Shown piece by piece: positions 8,911-18,183 of a stretch of 48,543 nucleotides of DNA. The notes under the pieces are model-generated. The model did not search any database. It worked only from the letters and a program-made list of their open reading frames with translations, and was not told where the DNA came from. The stretch covers positions 1 to 48,543 of the forward strand of contig NZ_MUKU01000040.1 in NCBI RefSeq assembly GCF_002081825.1. The letters are read 5' to 3'. Source of the stretch: Chromobacterium haemolyticum. GTDB lineage: Bacteria > Pseudomonadota > Gammaproteobacteria > Burkholderiales > Chromobacteriaceae. Every line of letters starts with the position of its first letter. Position 1 is the first letter of the stretch. A program made the position numbers and the translations under genes.

Positions 8911-9486
8911 ATGGAAAAGAAGTGCCTAAAATGCGGATACCTGCGCGGCGATTCTCCGCGTGACCAGAGGACCCCGCATTACGCGTGTCCGCTGTGCCAG
9001 GCACCTTATCTGGAAATGTATCCGCAACCACTGCCGCGGCAGGAGCTGGAGCCCGTATCCCGGCTCAAATGGACGCATGCGGGCGCGGTAATCATCGTCT
9101 TGCTGACCGGCGCGGCGGGCTTGGCGTACACGGTCTGGCCCAGCCAGCAACAGGCGGAGGCCAGGAACGAGGCGGAGCTGAAGGAGGTCGCCGGCGTAGT
9201 GCTGCCGGGTGCGGAACAAGCCGCGGGGGAGTTGTGCGGTTCCGAGTCTTTCGCCGGCGGCGCCTTTTGCGCTTGGGCGCCGGCGCTGACGGATGTGGGA
9301 CGTCAAGCGGCGCTGGTGCGCGACTGCATGGAAGTGACGTCGGTCAGGCTGCACCCCGGCAGTACGAGTCCGGAGCGGCCGGACTTCGCGGTGAGCTGCC
9401 GGGACGCCGCCGGGGAAGTGATGGAAATGAGCTTCAACGAGGGGGATTTGGCGGCTGGCGGGGGGGCCGCCGCGCAGGCTAGATGA
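8911..9486 (+). CDS. Zinc-ribbon membrane protein of unknown function
   Basis: A 191-residue protein with a GGGGAGAAGG ribosome-binding site. It opens with a zinc-ribbon (CLKCGY near residues 5-10 and CPLC near 27-30). One transmembrane helix follows at about 55-75 (AVIIVLLTGAAGLAYTV), and then a periplasmic domain of about 110 residues with four Cys (near GELCGS, GAFCAW, RDCMEV and VSCRD) that could form disulphides. I do not recognise the family. The topology suggests a cytoplasmic metal-binding head and an oxidised outer domain. It stands alone between the polysaccharide operon and the nba cluster, ending only 18 bases from the convergent dehydrogenase stop. Confidence 0.75.
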   Translation: MEKKCLKCGYLRGDSPRDQRTPHYACPLCQAPYLEMYPQPLPRQELEPVSRLKWTHAGAVIIVLLTGAAGLAYTVWPSQQQAEARNEAELKEVAGVVLPGAEQAAGELCGSESFAGGAFCAWAPALTDVGRQAALVRDCMEVTSVRLHPGSTSPERPDFAVSCRDAAGEVMEMSFNEGDLAAGGGAAAQAR

Positions 9487-9504
9487 GAGCGGCGTTTTCC
9501 CGCG

Positions 9505-10968
9505 TCACATCTTGACGCAGACATTGCTGATTTCGGAGTAGAAATCCAGCGAATGGCGGCCGCCTTCGCGGCCGAGGCCGGACAGCTTGCTGCCGCCGAA
9601 GGGCGTGCGCAGATCGCGCGCGTACCAGGCGTTGACCCAGACGATGCCGACCTGGACGCGCCGCGCCAACCGGTGGGCTCGGTCCAGCCGCTGGGTCCAA
9701 AGCGCGCAGGCCAGGCCGTAGGGACTGTCGTTGACGCGGCGCAGGACCTCCTCGTCGTCGTCGAACGGCGCGATGTGGCAGACCGGGCCGAAGATTTCCT
9801 CGCGCACGCAGCGCGCGTGGTCAGGCAGGCCGGTCCAGATCGTCGGGCGCACATAAGCGCCTTGGTCGCGCGCGTCGCCGAACTGCGGCGTTTCGCCGCC
9901 GGAGACCACCACCGCGCCTTCCTCGCGCGCCAGCGCGAAATAAGACAGCACCTTCTCGCGGTGCTGGCGCGACACCAGCGGGCCCAGGTCCACGCCGTCC
10001 TCGTCCGGATAGCCCAGTTTCAGGCCCTCGGCGCGGGCTTTCAGCGCGGCGACGAAGCGATCGAAGATAGGGCGTTCCACATAGACCCGCTCGGTGCACA
10101 GGCAGACCTGCCCGGTATTGAAGAAGGACGAGCGGGCCACGCCGGCCACCGCCGCGTCGAAGTCGGCATCGGCGAACACCACGGCGGCGTTTTTACCGCC
10201 CAGCTCGAAGGAAATGTCTTTCACGTCGTCGGCCACCGCCTTCATGATGGCGCTGCCGGTGCGAGATTCGCCGGTGAAGGACACGGCGCTGATTTGCGGC
10301 GCGCGGGTCAGGAATTCCCCGGCGGAGCCGGGGCCGAAGCCGTGAACCAGATTGAACACGCCGGCGGGGACGCCGGCATTGTCCATGACTTCGGCCAGCA
10401 AGGCGGCCGACGACGGGGTCTCCTCGGACGGCTTGCACACCACGGTGTTGCCCATCGCCAGCGCGGGGCCCAGCTTCCAGGTCAGCAGTAGCAGCGGCAG
10501 ATTCCACGGCGCGATCACCGCCACCACGCCCAGCGGCTTGCGCACGGTGTAGTTGAACAGCAGGCTGCCGTCGGCTTGCGGGGTTTCGCAGCAATCGTCT
10601 ACCTGAGCGACAGCGAGGTCGGCGAAAGTTCTGAAATTGGCGATGGCGCGCGGCAGGTCCAGCGTGCGGGCCAAATGCAGCGGGCGGCCGGTGTCCGCCA
10701 CCTCGGCGGCGACGAAGTCGTCGAAGCGCGCCTGGATGCCGTCAGCCACCTTGTGCAGCAAGGCGGCGCGTTCCGGCGCGCTGTAGCAGCCCCAGGGCCC
10801 TTGCATCGCGTCGCTGGCGGCCTGGACGGCGCGAGCCACCTGAGCGGCGTCGGCTTCTACCGCCTGGTTCAGCAGGCGGCCGTCCACCGGGCTGATATTG
10901 TCGAAGCGTTGGCCTTCCTCTTCGAATCGGCCATTGATGTACAGCGGCAGCAGGGCGGGGCGGCTCAT
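9505..10968 (-). CDS. nbaE: 2-aminomuconate 6-semialdehyde dehydrogenase
   Basis: A 487-residue NAD-dependent aldehyde dehydrogenase. The start at 10968 is chosen because AGGA lies nine bases before it. It shows the family landmarks: a WNLPLLLLTWKLGPALAMGN cofactor segment, FELGGKNAAVVF with the general-base Glu, and the catalytic Cys in GQVCLCTERV. It is closest in feel to 2-hydroxymuconic or 2-aminomuconic semialdehyde dehydrogenases (DmpC/NbaE). In this cluster its job would be to oxidise 2-aminomuconate semialdehyde, the product of ACMS decarboxylase, to 2-aminomuconate. It is transcribed away from the other nba genes, downstream of the LysR regulator and an intergenic repeat element. Confidence 0.85.
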   Translation of the reverse strand: MSRPALLPLYINGRFEEEGQRFDNISPVDGRLLNQAVEADAAQVARAVQAASDAMQGPWGCYSAPERAALLHKVADGIQARFDDFVAAEVADTGRPLHLARTLDLPRAIANFRTFADLAVAQVDDCCETPQADGSLLFNYTVRKPLGVVAVIAPWNLPLLLLTWKLGPALAMGNTVVCKPSEETPSSAALLAEVMDNAGVPAGVFNLVHGFGPGSAGEFLTRAPQISAVSFTGESRTGSAIMKAVADDVKDISFELGGKNAAVVFADADFDAAVAGVARSSFFNTGQVCLCTERVYVERPIFDRFVAALKARAEGLKLGYPDEDGVDLGPLVSRQHREKVLSYFALAREEGAVVVSGGETPQFGDARDQGAYVRPTIWTGLPDHARCVREEIFGPVCHIAPFDDDEEVLRRVNDSPYGLACALWTQRLDRAHRLARRVQVGIVWVNAWYARDLRTPFGGSKLSGLGREGGRHSLDFYSEISNVCVKM

Positions 10969-11009
10969 GGTTTCTATCCTCGTCAACGGGGGGGGGACGC
11001 CGCGGTCTT

Positions 11010-11151
11010 AGAACCTGTTTACGATCTGCTGTGCGTCGGCGATACGGCGTTGAAAATGGTTTCGAAATGCTCATGTACCGTCTGTACACTCCGCTGTCTC
11101 AACCGTTTTCGCCTTGTCTCGCCTTAGCTCGCGAGATCGTAAACACGTTCT
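11010..11151. repeat. Interspersed element with terminal inverted repeats, copy 1
   Basis: A 142-bp element from AGAACCTGTTTACGATCT to the inverted copy AGATCGTAAACACGTTCT. The middle holds ATGCTCATGTACCG and a partly palindromic GTACCG..TGTAC core. It is nearly 90% identical by eye to the copy at 20132-20272. It separates the LysR regulator from the dehydrogenase on the minus strand. It has no coding capacity, so it is either a MITE-like mobile element or a structured intergenic RNA-forming repeat. Confidence 0.85.
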
Positions 11152-11236
11152 TAAGGGGCGACGCAATATTGGCGAGTGTAGGAAAGGCGGCCTTGGGCGC
11201 GAAAATGAATAAATCGAGTCTTGCTATTCCCCGAGC

Positions 11237-12214
11237 TTATACCTGATCCGCCGCGTCCAGAGCGGCGGCGGCCAGTTTCAGACTGTCTATCATCTGCCGG
11301 GCAGCCGGCGTCAGCGGCTTGTCGGCGCGCACCGAGTAGCCGACGGCGGTGGGCGGCCCCACCTCGTCCAGCGGCAGCACCGCCAGCAGCTTGGCGGCGG
11401 CGAAGCGGCGCGCCGCCAGCCGCGGCATCAGGCCCAGGCAGTCCGAATCCACCAGCAGATTGACATTGGTCAGCAGGGACAGCGATTCCAGCAGATTGTC
11501 CGGCAGCGGGAGGCCGGCGTCGTGGAAGAACTGCTCGGCCACCAGGCGGGCCGGCGAATCCGGCGGCGGCAGAATCCACGGCCAGTCGCGCAGTTCGGCC
11601 AGGCTGGAGGGCGGCGCGGTCAAAAGCGGGTGGTGGCCGCCGGCCACGATGCACAGCCGGTTCAGATAGAGCGGTTGGTGGCGCAAGGGCAGTTTGCGGG
11701 TGAGCGGCGCTTCCGGGTCCGGCAGGCGGCCCACCACCAGATCCAGTTCGCCGGCGGCCAGCGCCGGGAACAGATAATCCTGCGGTCCCTCGCGCACGGT
11801 GACCAGCAGCTTGGGCGCATGGGCCTTCAGCCGCAGTATGGCCTGCGGCAGCAGGCTGGCGCTGGCGGAGATCTGGGTGCCGATGATGACATGGCCGCAA
11901 ATGCCGCCCTTGAAGGCGTTGATCTCGTCGGTCAGATAGCGCAGCTCGGCGATCACCGACTTGACGCGCTCGCCCAGCAGCAGCCCATATTCGGTGGGCG
12001 TCACGCCGCGGTTGCCGCGCAGGAACAGCACGGTGTCCAGCTGCTGCTCCAGCTCGCGTATGGCCTTGGTCACCGCCGGCTGGGTCAGGTGCAGCTCGCG
12101 CGCGGCGCGGGCGATGGACTGGCAGCGCAGCACCCGGTCGAACACCAAGAGCGGCCGCAGCTTGAGCCGGTTCAACACCATATCGTGAACGGAAAAAGGC
12201 GTCAGAGGATCCAT
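11237..12214 (-). CDS. LysR-family regulator of the nba cluster
   Basis: A 325-residue LysR-type regulator with AGGAG upstream of the start at 12214. The N-terminal helix-turn-helix is at about residues 20-75 (SIARAARELHLTQPAVTKAIRELE), followed by the two-lobed effector-binding domain (GTQISASASLLPQAI onwards). It is divergent from nbaH and codirectional with nbaE, so it probably controls both arms from the intergenic region 12215-12386. The inducer is presumably a pathway intermediate such as 3-hydroxyanthranilate or an aminomuconate; that is inferred. The known nba cluster also contains a regulator gene, but I cannot confirm orthology by eye. Confidence 0.8.
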   Translation of the reverse strand: MDPLTPFSVHDMVLNRLKLRPLLVFDRVLRCQSIARAARELHLTQPAVTKAIRELEQQLDTVLFLRGNRGVTPTEYGLLLGERVKSVIAELRYLTDEINAFKGGICGHVIIGTQISASASLLPQAILRLKAHAPKLLVTVREGPQDYLFPALAAGELDLVVGRLPDPEAPLTRKLPLRHQPLYLNRLCIVAGGHHPLLTAPPSSLAELRDWPWILPPPDSPARLVAEQFFHDAGLPLPDNLLESLSLLTNVNLLVDSDCLGLMPRLAARRFAAAKLLAVLPLDEVGPPTAVGYSVRADKPLTPAARQMIDSLKLAAAALDAADQV

Positions 12215-12386
12215 CGTCGCTCCTGTGAGGTTGGGACGGCGCGGCAGAAGACTATGGCATAACTTTAGGGAATAGCAGAAGCCCGGATATTCATTTTCTC
12301 CTTATCGTCGCGCTCCATAGACTGGACGCGTCCCACTGATACGGCCGGTTTAGTCCGCGCCGGAGCGCTTGATTAAGGAGAACGCC
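12215..12386. promoter_or_regulatory. Divergent control region of regulator and nbaH operon
   Basis: This 172-bp space lies between the divergent LysR gene and the nbaHJIGFCD genes. The sequence around 12255-12300 is the only AT-richer part. LysR-type regulators usually bind such a region. I could not define a convincing T-N11-A operator or -35/-10 pair. The ribosome-binding site AAGGAG at 12375-12380 sets the nbaH start. Confidence 0.4.
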
Positions 12387-13199
12387 TTGAGCCCAGTTTC
12401 ACCATCCGCACTGCAAGCCGCCGCCGAGCAGCTGCGCCGCGCCGCCGACGCCGGCCAGCCCTGCGCGCCGGTGCGCGGCCTGCTCGGCGAGAGAGACGTC
12501 GACGCCGCCTACCAGGTGCAAACGCTGAACGTCCGCCATGCCCAGGCCCAAGGCCGGCGGCTGGTGGGCAGCAAGATCGGCCTGACCTCGGCCGCGGTGC
12601 AGCGGCAGTTGGGCGTGGCGCAGCCGGATTTCGGCCGCCTGTTCGCCGACATGGCGGTGTGCGACGGCGAGGAGATAGACAGCCGGCGGCTGCTGCAGCC
12701 CAAGATAGAGGCGGAAGTGGCGCTGCTGCTGGGGCGCGATCTGGACCACGACAAGCACACGCTGGCCGATCTGTTCCGCGCGGTGGACGCGGTATTGCCG
12801 GCGCTGGAGATTGTGGACAGCCGCATCGCCGGCTGGGATATCCGCATCAGCGACACTATCGCCGACAACGCGTCCAGCGGCCTGTTTGTGCTGGGCAACC
12901 GGCCTCGGCGGTTGGCCGACGTCGATCTGCTCGGCTGCGGTATGACGATGGAGTTGCGCGGCGAGCCGGTTTCGGTGGGCGTCGGCGCGGCTTGTCTGGG
13001 CAACCCGCTGCTGGCCGCGCTGTGGCTGGCGGACACGATGGCGCGGCGCGGCGAGCCGCTCAAGGCAGGCGACATCGTGCTGACCGGCGCGCTGGGACCG
13101 ATGGCGCCGGCGAGGGCCGGCGACGTGTTCACCGCTCGCATCCAGGGCTTGGGCGAAGTATCGGCCCGCTTCGCCTCACTTCAGGGAGCCTCCTCATGA
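12387..13199 (+). CDS. nbaH: 2-oxopent-4-enoate hydratase
   Basis: A 270-residue member of the hydratase/decarboxylase family (MhpD/DmpE). It adds water to 2-oxopent-4-enoate to give 4-hydroxy-2-oxovalerate. The start is a TTG at 12387, chosen because AAGGAG ends six bases before it. Motifs fit the hydratase branch: [17 protein letters not shown] and [11 protein letters not shown], the acidic metal site [11 protein letters not shown], and [14 protein letters not shown]. It is the first gene of the plus-strand cluster and overlaps nbaJ by ATGA. The paralogue at 15161 carries the decarboxylase-type variant, so the two share the consecutive steps. Confidence 0.88.
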   Translation: MSPVSPSALQAAAEQLRRAADAGQPCAPVRGLLGERDVDAAYQVQTLNVRHAQAQGRRLVGSKIGLTSAAVQRQLGVAQPDFGRLFADMAVCDGEEIDSRRLLQPKIEAEVALLLGRDLDHDKHTLADLFRAVDAVLPALEIVDSRIAGWDIRISDTIADNASSGLFVLGNRPRRLADVDLLGCGMTMELRGEPVSVGVGAACLGNPLLAALWLADTMARRGEPLKAGDIVLTGALGPMAPARAGDVFTARIQGLGEVSARFASLQGASS

Positions 13200-14134
13200 A
13201 CCATTCCGCTCGCGTTAAAGCCGCCATCATCGGTTCCGGCAATATCGGTTGTGATCTGATGGTCAAACTCTTGCGCCACGGCCGGCAACTGGAACTGGCC
13301 GCCATGATAGGCATCGATCCCGATTCCGACGGCCTGGCCCGCGCGCGCCGCCTGGGCCTGGCCACTAGCCACCAGGGCGTGGAAGGGCTGCTGGCCATGC
13401 CTGGCGCCGCCGACATCCGCCTGGTGTTCGACGCCACCTCGGCCGGCGCCCACGCGCGCCACGAGCGGCTGTTGCGTCCGCGCGGCGTTCGGGTGATAGA
13501 CCTGACGCCCGCCGCCATCGGGCCCTACGTGGTGCCGGCGGTGAATCTGGACGCGCACCTGGACGCGCCCAACATCAATATGGTCACCTGCGGCGGCCAG
13601 GCCACCATTCCGATCGTAGCGGCGGTGGCGGTGGTGACGCCGGTGTTCTACGGCGAAATCGTCGCCTCCATCGCCAGTCAATCGGCCGGCCCCGGCACCC
13701 GCGCCAATATCGATGAATTCACCGAAACCACCGCTCAGGCCATCGTTGGCGTCGGCGGCGCGCGTCACGGCAAGGCCATCATCATCCTCAACCCGGCGGA
13801 GCCGCCGCTGATGATGCGGGATACGGTGTTTTGCCTGACCGCGCCAGCGGACCGGGACGCCATCGCCCGCTCGGTGGCCGCGATGGCGGACAAGGTGAGC
13901 GCCTACGTTCCCGGCTACCGGCTGAAACAGGAGGTGCAGTTCGAGGCGGTGCCGGCGGAAGCGCTGGCGGCCTACCCGGAGCTGGCACAGAGCGGCGGGC
14001 TCAAGGTGTCGGTCTTCATCGAGGTGGAAGGCGCGGCCCACTATCTGCCGGCCTACGCCGGCAATCTGGACATCATGACATCAGCGGCGATGGCCTGCGG
14101 CGAACGCGTCGCCGCCCGCCTGCTGCAAGCCTGA
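13196..14134 (+). CDS. nbaJ: Acetaldehyde dehydrogenase (acylating)
   Basis: The 312-residue product turns acetaldehyde, CoA and NAD into acetyl-CoA. It matches the DmpF/MhpF/BphJ family in length and motifs: the Rossmann loop [11 protein letters not shown] at about residues 11-21 and the catalytic Cys132 in [10 protein letters not shown]. In this family the enzyme forms a complex with the aldolase and receives acetaldehyde through a tunnel, and the aldolase gene follows ten bases downstream. The start at 13196 overlaps the nbaH stop (ATGA). Confidence 0.93.
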   Translation: MNHSARVKAAIIGSGNIGCDLMVKLLRHGRQLELAAMIGIDPDSDGLARARRLGLATSHQGVEGLLAMPGAADIRLVFDATSAGAHARHERLLRPRGVRVIDLTPAAIGPYVVPAVNLDAHLDAPNINMVTCGGQATIPIVAAVAVVTPVFYGEIVASIASQSAGPGTRANIDEFTETTAQAIVGVGGARHGKAIIILNPAEPPLMMRDTVFCLTAPADRDAIARSVAAMADKVSAYVPGYRLKQEVQFEAVPAEALAAYPELAQSGGLKVSVFIEVEGAAHYLPAYAGNLDIMTSAAMACGERVAARLLQA

Positions 14135-14144
14135 GGAGCCCGGT

Positions 14145-15164
14145 ATGGACAAACTGTATATTTCCGACGTGACCCTGCGCGATGGCTCGCACGCGGTTCG
14201 TCACCGTTATTCGCTGGCCCAGGTGCGCGCCATCGCCGCGGCGCTGGACGCGGCCGGGGTGGATTCCATTGAGGTGGCGCACGGCGACGGGCTGGAGGGT
14301 TCCAGCTTCAACTACGGCTTCGGCGCCCATAGCGACGTGGAGTGGATCGCCGCGGCGGCCGAGTCGGTGCGCAACAGCAAGATCGCCACCTTGCTGCTGC
14401 CCGGCATCGCCACCGTCCGCGCCCTGCGCAACGCTTACGACGCCGGCGCGCGCATTGCGCGCATCGCCACCCACTGCACCGAGGCCGACATCGCCAGACA
14501 GCACATCGGCTACGCGCGAGAGCTGGGCATGGATGCCGTCGGTTTCCTGATGATGTCGCATATGAGCACGCCGCAGCGGCTGGCGGAGCAAGCCAAGCTG
14601 ATGGAAAGCTACGGCGCTCACTGCGTCTACGTGGTGGATTCCGGCGGCGCCTTGTTGATGCAGGAGGTGAGAGACCGTTTCCGCGCCTTGCGCGACGCGC
14701 TGAGGCCGGAAACGGAAACCGGCATGCACGCCCATCACAATCTGTCCCTGGGCGTGGCCAACAGCATCGTGGCGGTGGAAGAAGGCTGTCGCCGCGTCGA
14801 CGCCTCGCTGGCCGGCCAGGGCGCCGGCGCCGGCAACGCGCCGCTGGAAGTGTTCATCGCCGCCGCCGAGCGGCTGGGATGGAATCACGGCTGCGACCTG
14901 ATCCGGCTGATGGACGCCGCCGACGACTTGGTGCGGCCCACCCAGGACCGCCCGGTGCGGGTGGACCGCGAAACGCTGGCGCTGGGCTACGCCGGCGTCT
15001 ATTCCAGTTTCCTGCGTCATGCGGAAACGGCGGCGCGGCAGTATGGCTTGAAAACCCTGGACATCCTGCTGGAAGTGGGACGCCGCCGCATGGTGGGCGG
15101 CCAGGAGGACATGATAGTCGACGTGGCGCTGGACTTGCTCAAGGCCAAAGGAGGCGCGGCATGA
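14145..15164 (+). CDS. nbaI: 4-hydroxy-2-oxovalerate aldolase
   Basis: A 339-residue DmpG/MhpE-type class II aldolase that splits 4-hydroxy-2-oxovalerate into pyruvate and acetaldehyde. The TIM-barrel N-terminus has the catalytic/metal motif [14 protein letters not shown], and the metal-binding HAHHN lies near residue 200. The C-terminal part is the helical communication domain that docks with the dehydrogenase. It has a GAGGAG ribosome-binding site and overlaps nbaG by ATGA. Length and order (dehydrogenase before aldolase) match known meta-cleavage operons. Confidence 0.93.
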   Translation: MDKLYISDVTLRDGSHAVRHRYSLAQVRAIAAALDAAGVDSIEVAHGDGLEGSSFNYGFGAHSDVEWIAAAAESVRNSKIATLLLPGIATVRALRNAYDAGARIARIATHCTEADIARQHIGYARELGMDAVGFLMMSHMSTPQRLAEQAKLMESYGAHCVYVVDSGGALLMQEVRDRFRALRDALRPETETGMHAHHNLSLGVANSIVAVEEGCRRVDASLAGQGAGAGNAPLEVFIAAAERLGWNHGCDLIRLMDAADDLVRPTQDRPVRVDRETLALGYAGVYSSFLRHAETAARQYGLKTLDILLEVGRRRMVGGQEDMIVDVALDLLKAKGGAA

Positions 15165-15940
15165 CGGATTTTGTTCAAACCTGCGCCCGCGAACTGGACA
15201 TCGCGACCCAAACCGGCGAAGCCCTTGATCAACTGAGCGCGCGGCAAGCCTTCGATCTGGCACAGGCCTACCGCATCCAGCAGGCCGGCATCGCGCTGCG
15301 TCAGCATCGCGGCGAACGCGTGCTGGGACTGAAACTGGGCTTTACCAGTCGGGCCAAGCGCGTGCAAATGGGCGTGGACGCGCTGATCTGGGGCGAACTG
15401 ACCGACGCGATGCAGTTGGCGGACGGCGGCGAGCTGAACCTGGCCCGCCTGATCCATCCGCGAGTGGAACCGGAAATCGCCTTCATCACCGCGCGGGATA
15501 TCTCGCGGCCGCTGTCCCTGGCCGAGGCCGGTCTTGCGCTGGCCGGCGTGGCGCCGGCGCTGGAGATCATCGATTCGCGCTACCGCGACTTTCGTTTCAG
15601 CCTGGAGGACGTGGTGGCGGACAACTGTTCTTCGTCCCATTTCGTCGTCGGCCCGCTGAGCCCGCCGGACACGCCGCTGGACAATCTGGGCGTGACGCTG
15701 CGCTTCAACGGCCGGCCGGCGCAACTGGGCAGCAGCGCCGCCATCCTGGGCCAGCCGCTGCGCGCGCTGATGGAAGTGTCCGCGCTGCTGCATGCGGAAG
15801 GACGCACGCTGCCGGCCGGTTCCTTGCTGCTGGCCGGCGCCGCCACCGCGGCAGAGCCGCTGCGCGCCGGCCTGCACGTCGGCGTGGAGATCGCCGGCCT
15901 GGGCCGCTGCGAGTTTGAAACCAGCGGGAGCGCCGCATGA
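15161..15940 (+). CDS. nbaG: 4-oxalocrotonate decarboxylase
   Basis: A 259-residue paralogue of the hydratase. It has the decarboxylase-branch signature [18 protein letters not shown], as in DmpH/XylI, and the metal-site segment RVEPEIAFI. It converts 4-oxalocrotonate (2-oxohex-3-enedioate), formed after deamination of 2-aminomuconate, to 2-oxopent-4-enoate for NbaH. It overlaps nbaI upstream and nbaF downstream by four bases each, so all are translated together. Confidence 0.88.
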   Translation: MTDFVQTCARELDIATQTGEALDQLSARQAFDLAQAYRIQQAGIALRQHRGERVLGLKLGFTSRAKRVQMGVDALIWGELTDAMQLADGGELNLARLIHPRVEPEIAFITARDISRPLSLAEAGLALAGVAPALEIIDSRYRDFRFSLEDVVADNCSSSHFVVGPLSPPDTPLDNLGVTLRFNGRPAQLGSSAAILGQPLRALMEVSALLHAEGRTLPAGSLLLAGAATAAEPLRAGLHVGVEIAGLGRCEFETSGSAA

Positions 15941-16353
15941 GCACCCAAGCCACCATCGTCAGCGGCAAGGCCGCGCCGCGCGGCCGCTTTCCGCATCTGA
16001 AGCGGGCCGGGGACTTCCTCTTTGTTTCCGGAACCAGCTCGCGACGGCCGGACAACAGCATAGCCGGCGCCGAAGCCGACGCCATGGGCGCGACGCGCCT
16101 GGACATCGCCTTGCAAACCCGGGCGGTGATCGAGAATATCCGCGACATCTTGGCCACGGCCGGCGCCGGGCTGGCCGATGTGGTTGAAATCAGTGCCTAC
16201 CTGGTGGATATGAACGATTTCGCCGCATACAACCAGGTTTACGCCGAGTACTTCGACGAGGAAGGGCCGACGCGGACCACGGTGGCGGTGCATCAGCTGC
16301 CGCATCCGCATTTGCGCGTTGAAATCAAGGCGATCGCCTACAAACCACTTTAG
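15937..16353 (+). CDS. nbaF: 2-aminomuconate deaminase (RidA family)
   Basis: A 138-residue RidA/YjgF-family protein. The C-terminal segment [20 protein letters not shown] carries the conserved Arg and Glu region. Most RidA proteins hydrolyse reactive imines. In nba/amn clusters a family member acts as 2-aminomuconate deaminase, giving 4-oxalocrotonate and ammonia. Its place between nbaG and nbaC supports that specific role. The start overlaps the nbaG stop (ATGA). Confidence 0.88.
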   Translation: MSTQATIVSGKAAPRGRFPHLKRAGDFLFVSGTSSRRPDNSIAGAEADAMGATRLDIALQTRAVIENIRDILATAGAGLADVVEISAYLVDMNDFAAYNQVYAEYFDEEGPTRTTVAVHQLPHPHLRVEIKAIAYKPL

Positions 16354-16383
16354 ACGGCGTTGACCACAAGGGAAGGAAGCGCA

Positions 16384-16947
16384 ATGGAATTGCAATACGG
16401 CATGCCTCTCAATCTGTTGGATTGGGCGCAAGGAAATCAAAGCCGACTTAAGCCGCCAGTATGCAACGCAGCTATCTGGCCGGACGGCGACTACATCATC
16501 AATATGGTGGGCGGGCCGAATACCCGCACCGATTTTCACGACAACCCCACCGAGGAAATCTTCTACCAGATCCAGGGCAACGCCTATCTGGAGATCTGGG
16601 ACCGCGGGCGTTTCGACCGCATCGAGCTGCGCGAGGGCGACGCCTTCCTGCTGCCGGCCCATGTCATCCACTCGCCGCAACGGCCGGAACCCGGCCTGTG
16701 CCTGTTGGTGGAGAAGCCGCGGCCGGCCGGCGAGCACGACAGCCTGCAATGGTACTGTCCGGTTTGCGCCACTGAGGTCTGGCGCTTCTCCAAGCAGCTG
16801 GAAAGCCTGGTGGACGACTTGCCCAAGGCTTATCAGCTGTTTTACGCGCGGAGCGAGGACGAACGCCGTTGCCGCCATTGCGGCACCGTGCACCCAGGCA
16901 AGGATTACGCCGCCTGGCATGGACTGAGGCAGCGGTCCAACCATTGA
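16384..16947 (+). CDS. nbaC: 3-hydroxyanthranilate 3,4-dioxygenase
   Basis: A 187-residue cupin dioxygenase that opens the ring of 3-hydroxyanthranilate to give 2-amino-3-carboxymuconate semialdehyde. The Fe(II) ligands are visible as His52, Glu58 and His96 (FHDNPTEEIFYQ and PAHVIHSPQR). Substrate-binding Arg lie near 48 and 100. A second, rubredoxin-like metal site of bacterial enzymes is present as CPVC (125-128) and CRHC (163-166). The start at 16384 has GGAAGG upstream and gives the family length. An intergenic repeat element begins at its TGA stop and separates it from nbaD. Confidence 0.93.
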   Translation: MELQYGMPLNLLDWAQGNQSRLKPPVCNAAIWPDGDYIINMVGGPNTRTDFHDNPTEEIFYQIQGNAYLEIWDRGRFDRIELREGDAFLLPAHVIHSPQRPEPGLCLLVEKPRPAGEHDSLQWYCPVCATEVWRFSKQLESLVDDLPKAYQLFYARSEDERRCRHCGTVHPGKDYAAWHGLRQRSNH

Positions 16948-17160
16948 GAACCTGTTTAGACCCGCTAACAAACTCCCTGATGCTGCGTTGCCCCGACTTG
17001 TCGTACTCATTGCACTGTCTGCGTCGGCGCGCCTTGCCTCAGCCGTAAAACTGAGTTTTGTCAGCGGCTCTTCATTCCTGCTGCGCTTCAGCGGGATGGA
17101 TTGAAATGGGCGTTGAAAACGCCTTGTTTCGCTTTAGCTCGCGAGCCTTAAACAGGTTCT
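16947..17160. repeat. Interspersed element with terminal inverted repeats, copy 2 (long form)
   Basis: A 214-bp element that starts at the last base of the nbaC stop codon (AGAACCTGTTTAGA) and ends with TTAAACAGGTTCT. It shares the ends and the 3' block (CCTTGTTTCGCTTTAGCTCGCGAG) with the other copies, but its middle is longer and different, including an internal hairpin-like AAACTGAGTTTTGTC. It lies between two genes of the same operon, so transcripts would read through it. Confidence 0.8.
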
Positions 17161-17193
17161 TGAAGAAACGCCGTTAACTAGAGAAACGCCGCC

Positions 17194-18177
17194 ATGATAG
17201 ACATCCACTCCCATTTTTTTCCGCGGATCAGCCAGGCCGAGGCGGCCCGGCTGGACCCGCGGCGCGGGCCCTGGCTGGAAACCTCCGGTCGCAACGGGCA
17301 GATCATGGTAGGCGACCAGCCGTTCCGGCCGGTGCACGATGCGCTGTGGGACGGCGCGCGCCGGCTGGCCTGGCTGGACGAGCAGGGAGTCGATACGCAG
17401 ATCATGTGCGCGACGCCGGTGATGTTCGCCTACGCCGCGTCGATAGAACGCGCCTTGCCTTGGGCGCAACTGATGAACGACCGCGCGCTGGAGATGGCCG
17501 CCGTTGCGCCGCGGCGTTTGAAAGTCCTGGCGCAAGTGCCCTTGCAGGATATCGACGCCGCCTGCCGCGAAGCCAGCCGCGCTTGCGACGCCGGTCACAT
17601 CGGCGTGCAGATCGGCAACCACGTCGGCGAGCGGGATCTGGACGACGAGGGCCTGCTGACGTTTCTGGGCCATTGTGCCGCCGAGAACATCCCGCTCTTG
17701 GTGCACCCATGGGACATGATGGGCGCCGGTGAGAGGATGAAGCGCTGGATGCTGCCCTGGCTGGTGTCGATGCCGGCGGAAACCCAGCTGGCCATCCTGT
17801 CGCTCATCCTGTCCGGCGCTTTCGAACGGCTGCCGGCCAGCCTGAAAATCTGCTTCGCCCACGGCGGCGGCAGTTTCGCCTATCTGTTGGGACGGGTGGA
17901 TAACGCCTGGGAGCAGCGGGACATCGTGCGCGAAGACTGCCCGCGGCGGCCGTCCAGCTATCTGGACCGCTTTTACGTGGACTCAGCGGTGTTCGATCCC
18001 GGCGCGTTGCGGCTATTGATCTCCACCATGGGCGCGGAGCGGGTGATGTTGGGCTCGGACGCGCCGTTTCCCCTGGGCGAACAGATGGTGGGTGGCCTGA
18101 TCCGCGACACGGTGACGGACGAGGAGGACCGCCAGCGGCTGCTGGCCGGCAACGCGCGGGCCTTCTTCAATCTATAG
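17194..18177 (+). CDS. nbaD: 2-amino-3-carboxymuconate-6-semialdehyde decarboxylase
   Basis: A 327-residue amidohydrolase-superfamily enzyme (ACMSD). It removes CO2 from 2-amino-3-carboxymuconate semialdehyde to give 2-aminomuconate semialdehyde, the substrate of NbaE. The zinc ligands of the family are visible: HSH at residues 5-7, His in LVHPWDMMG, His in [12 protein letters not shown], and Asp in [11 protein letters not shown]. It is the last plus-strand gene of the cluster, 33 bases after the intergenic element, and ends a few bases before the convergent lpxO-like gene. Confidence 0.93.
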   Translation: MIDIHSHFFPRISQAEAARLDPRRGPWLETSGRNGQIMVGDQPFRPVHDALWDGARRLAWLDEQGVDTQIMCATPVMFAYAASIERALPWAQLMNDRALEMAAVAPRRLKVLAQVPLQDIDAACREASRACDAGHIGVQIGNHVGERDLDDEGLLTFLGHCAAENIPLLVHPWDMMGAGERMKRWMLPWLVSMPAETQLAILSLILSGAFERLPASLKICFAHGGGSFAYLLGRVDNAWEQRDIVREDCPRRPSSYLDRFYVDSAVFDPGALRLLISTMGAERVMLGSDAPFPLGEQMVGGLIRDTVTDEEDRQRLLAGNARAFFNL

Positions 18178-18183
18178 CGCGGC

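Noticed and set aside
15580-17010. 476-codon minus-strand open frame across nbaG, nbaF and nbaC
   Set aside because: It spans three well-supported genes on the other strand and shows no coherent domain pattern.
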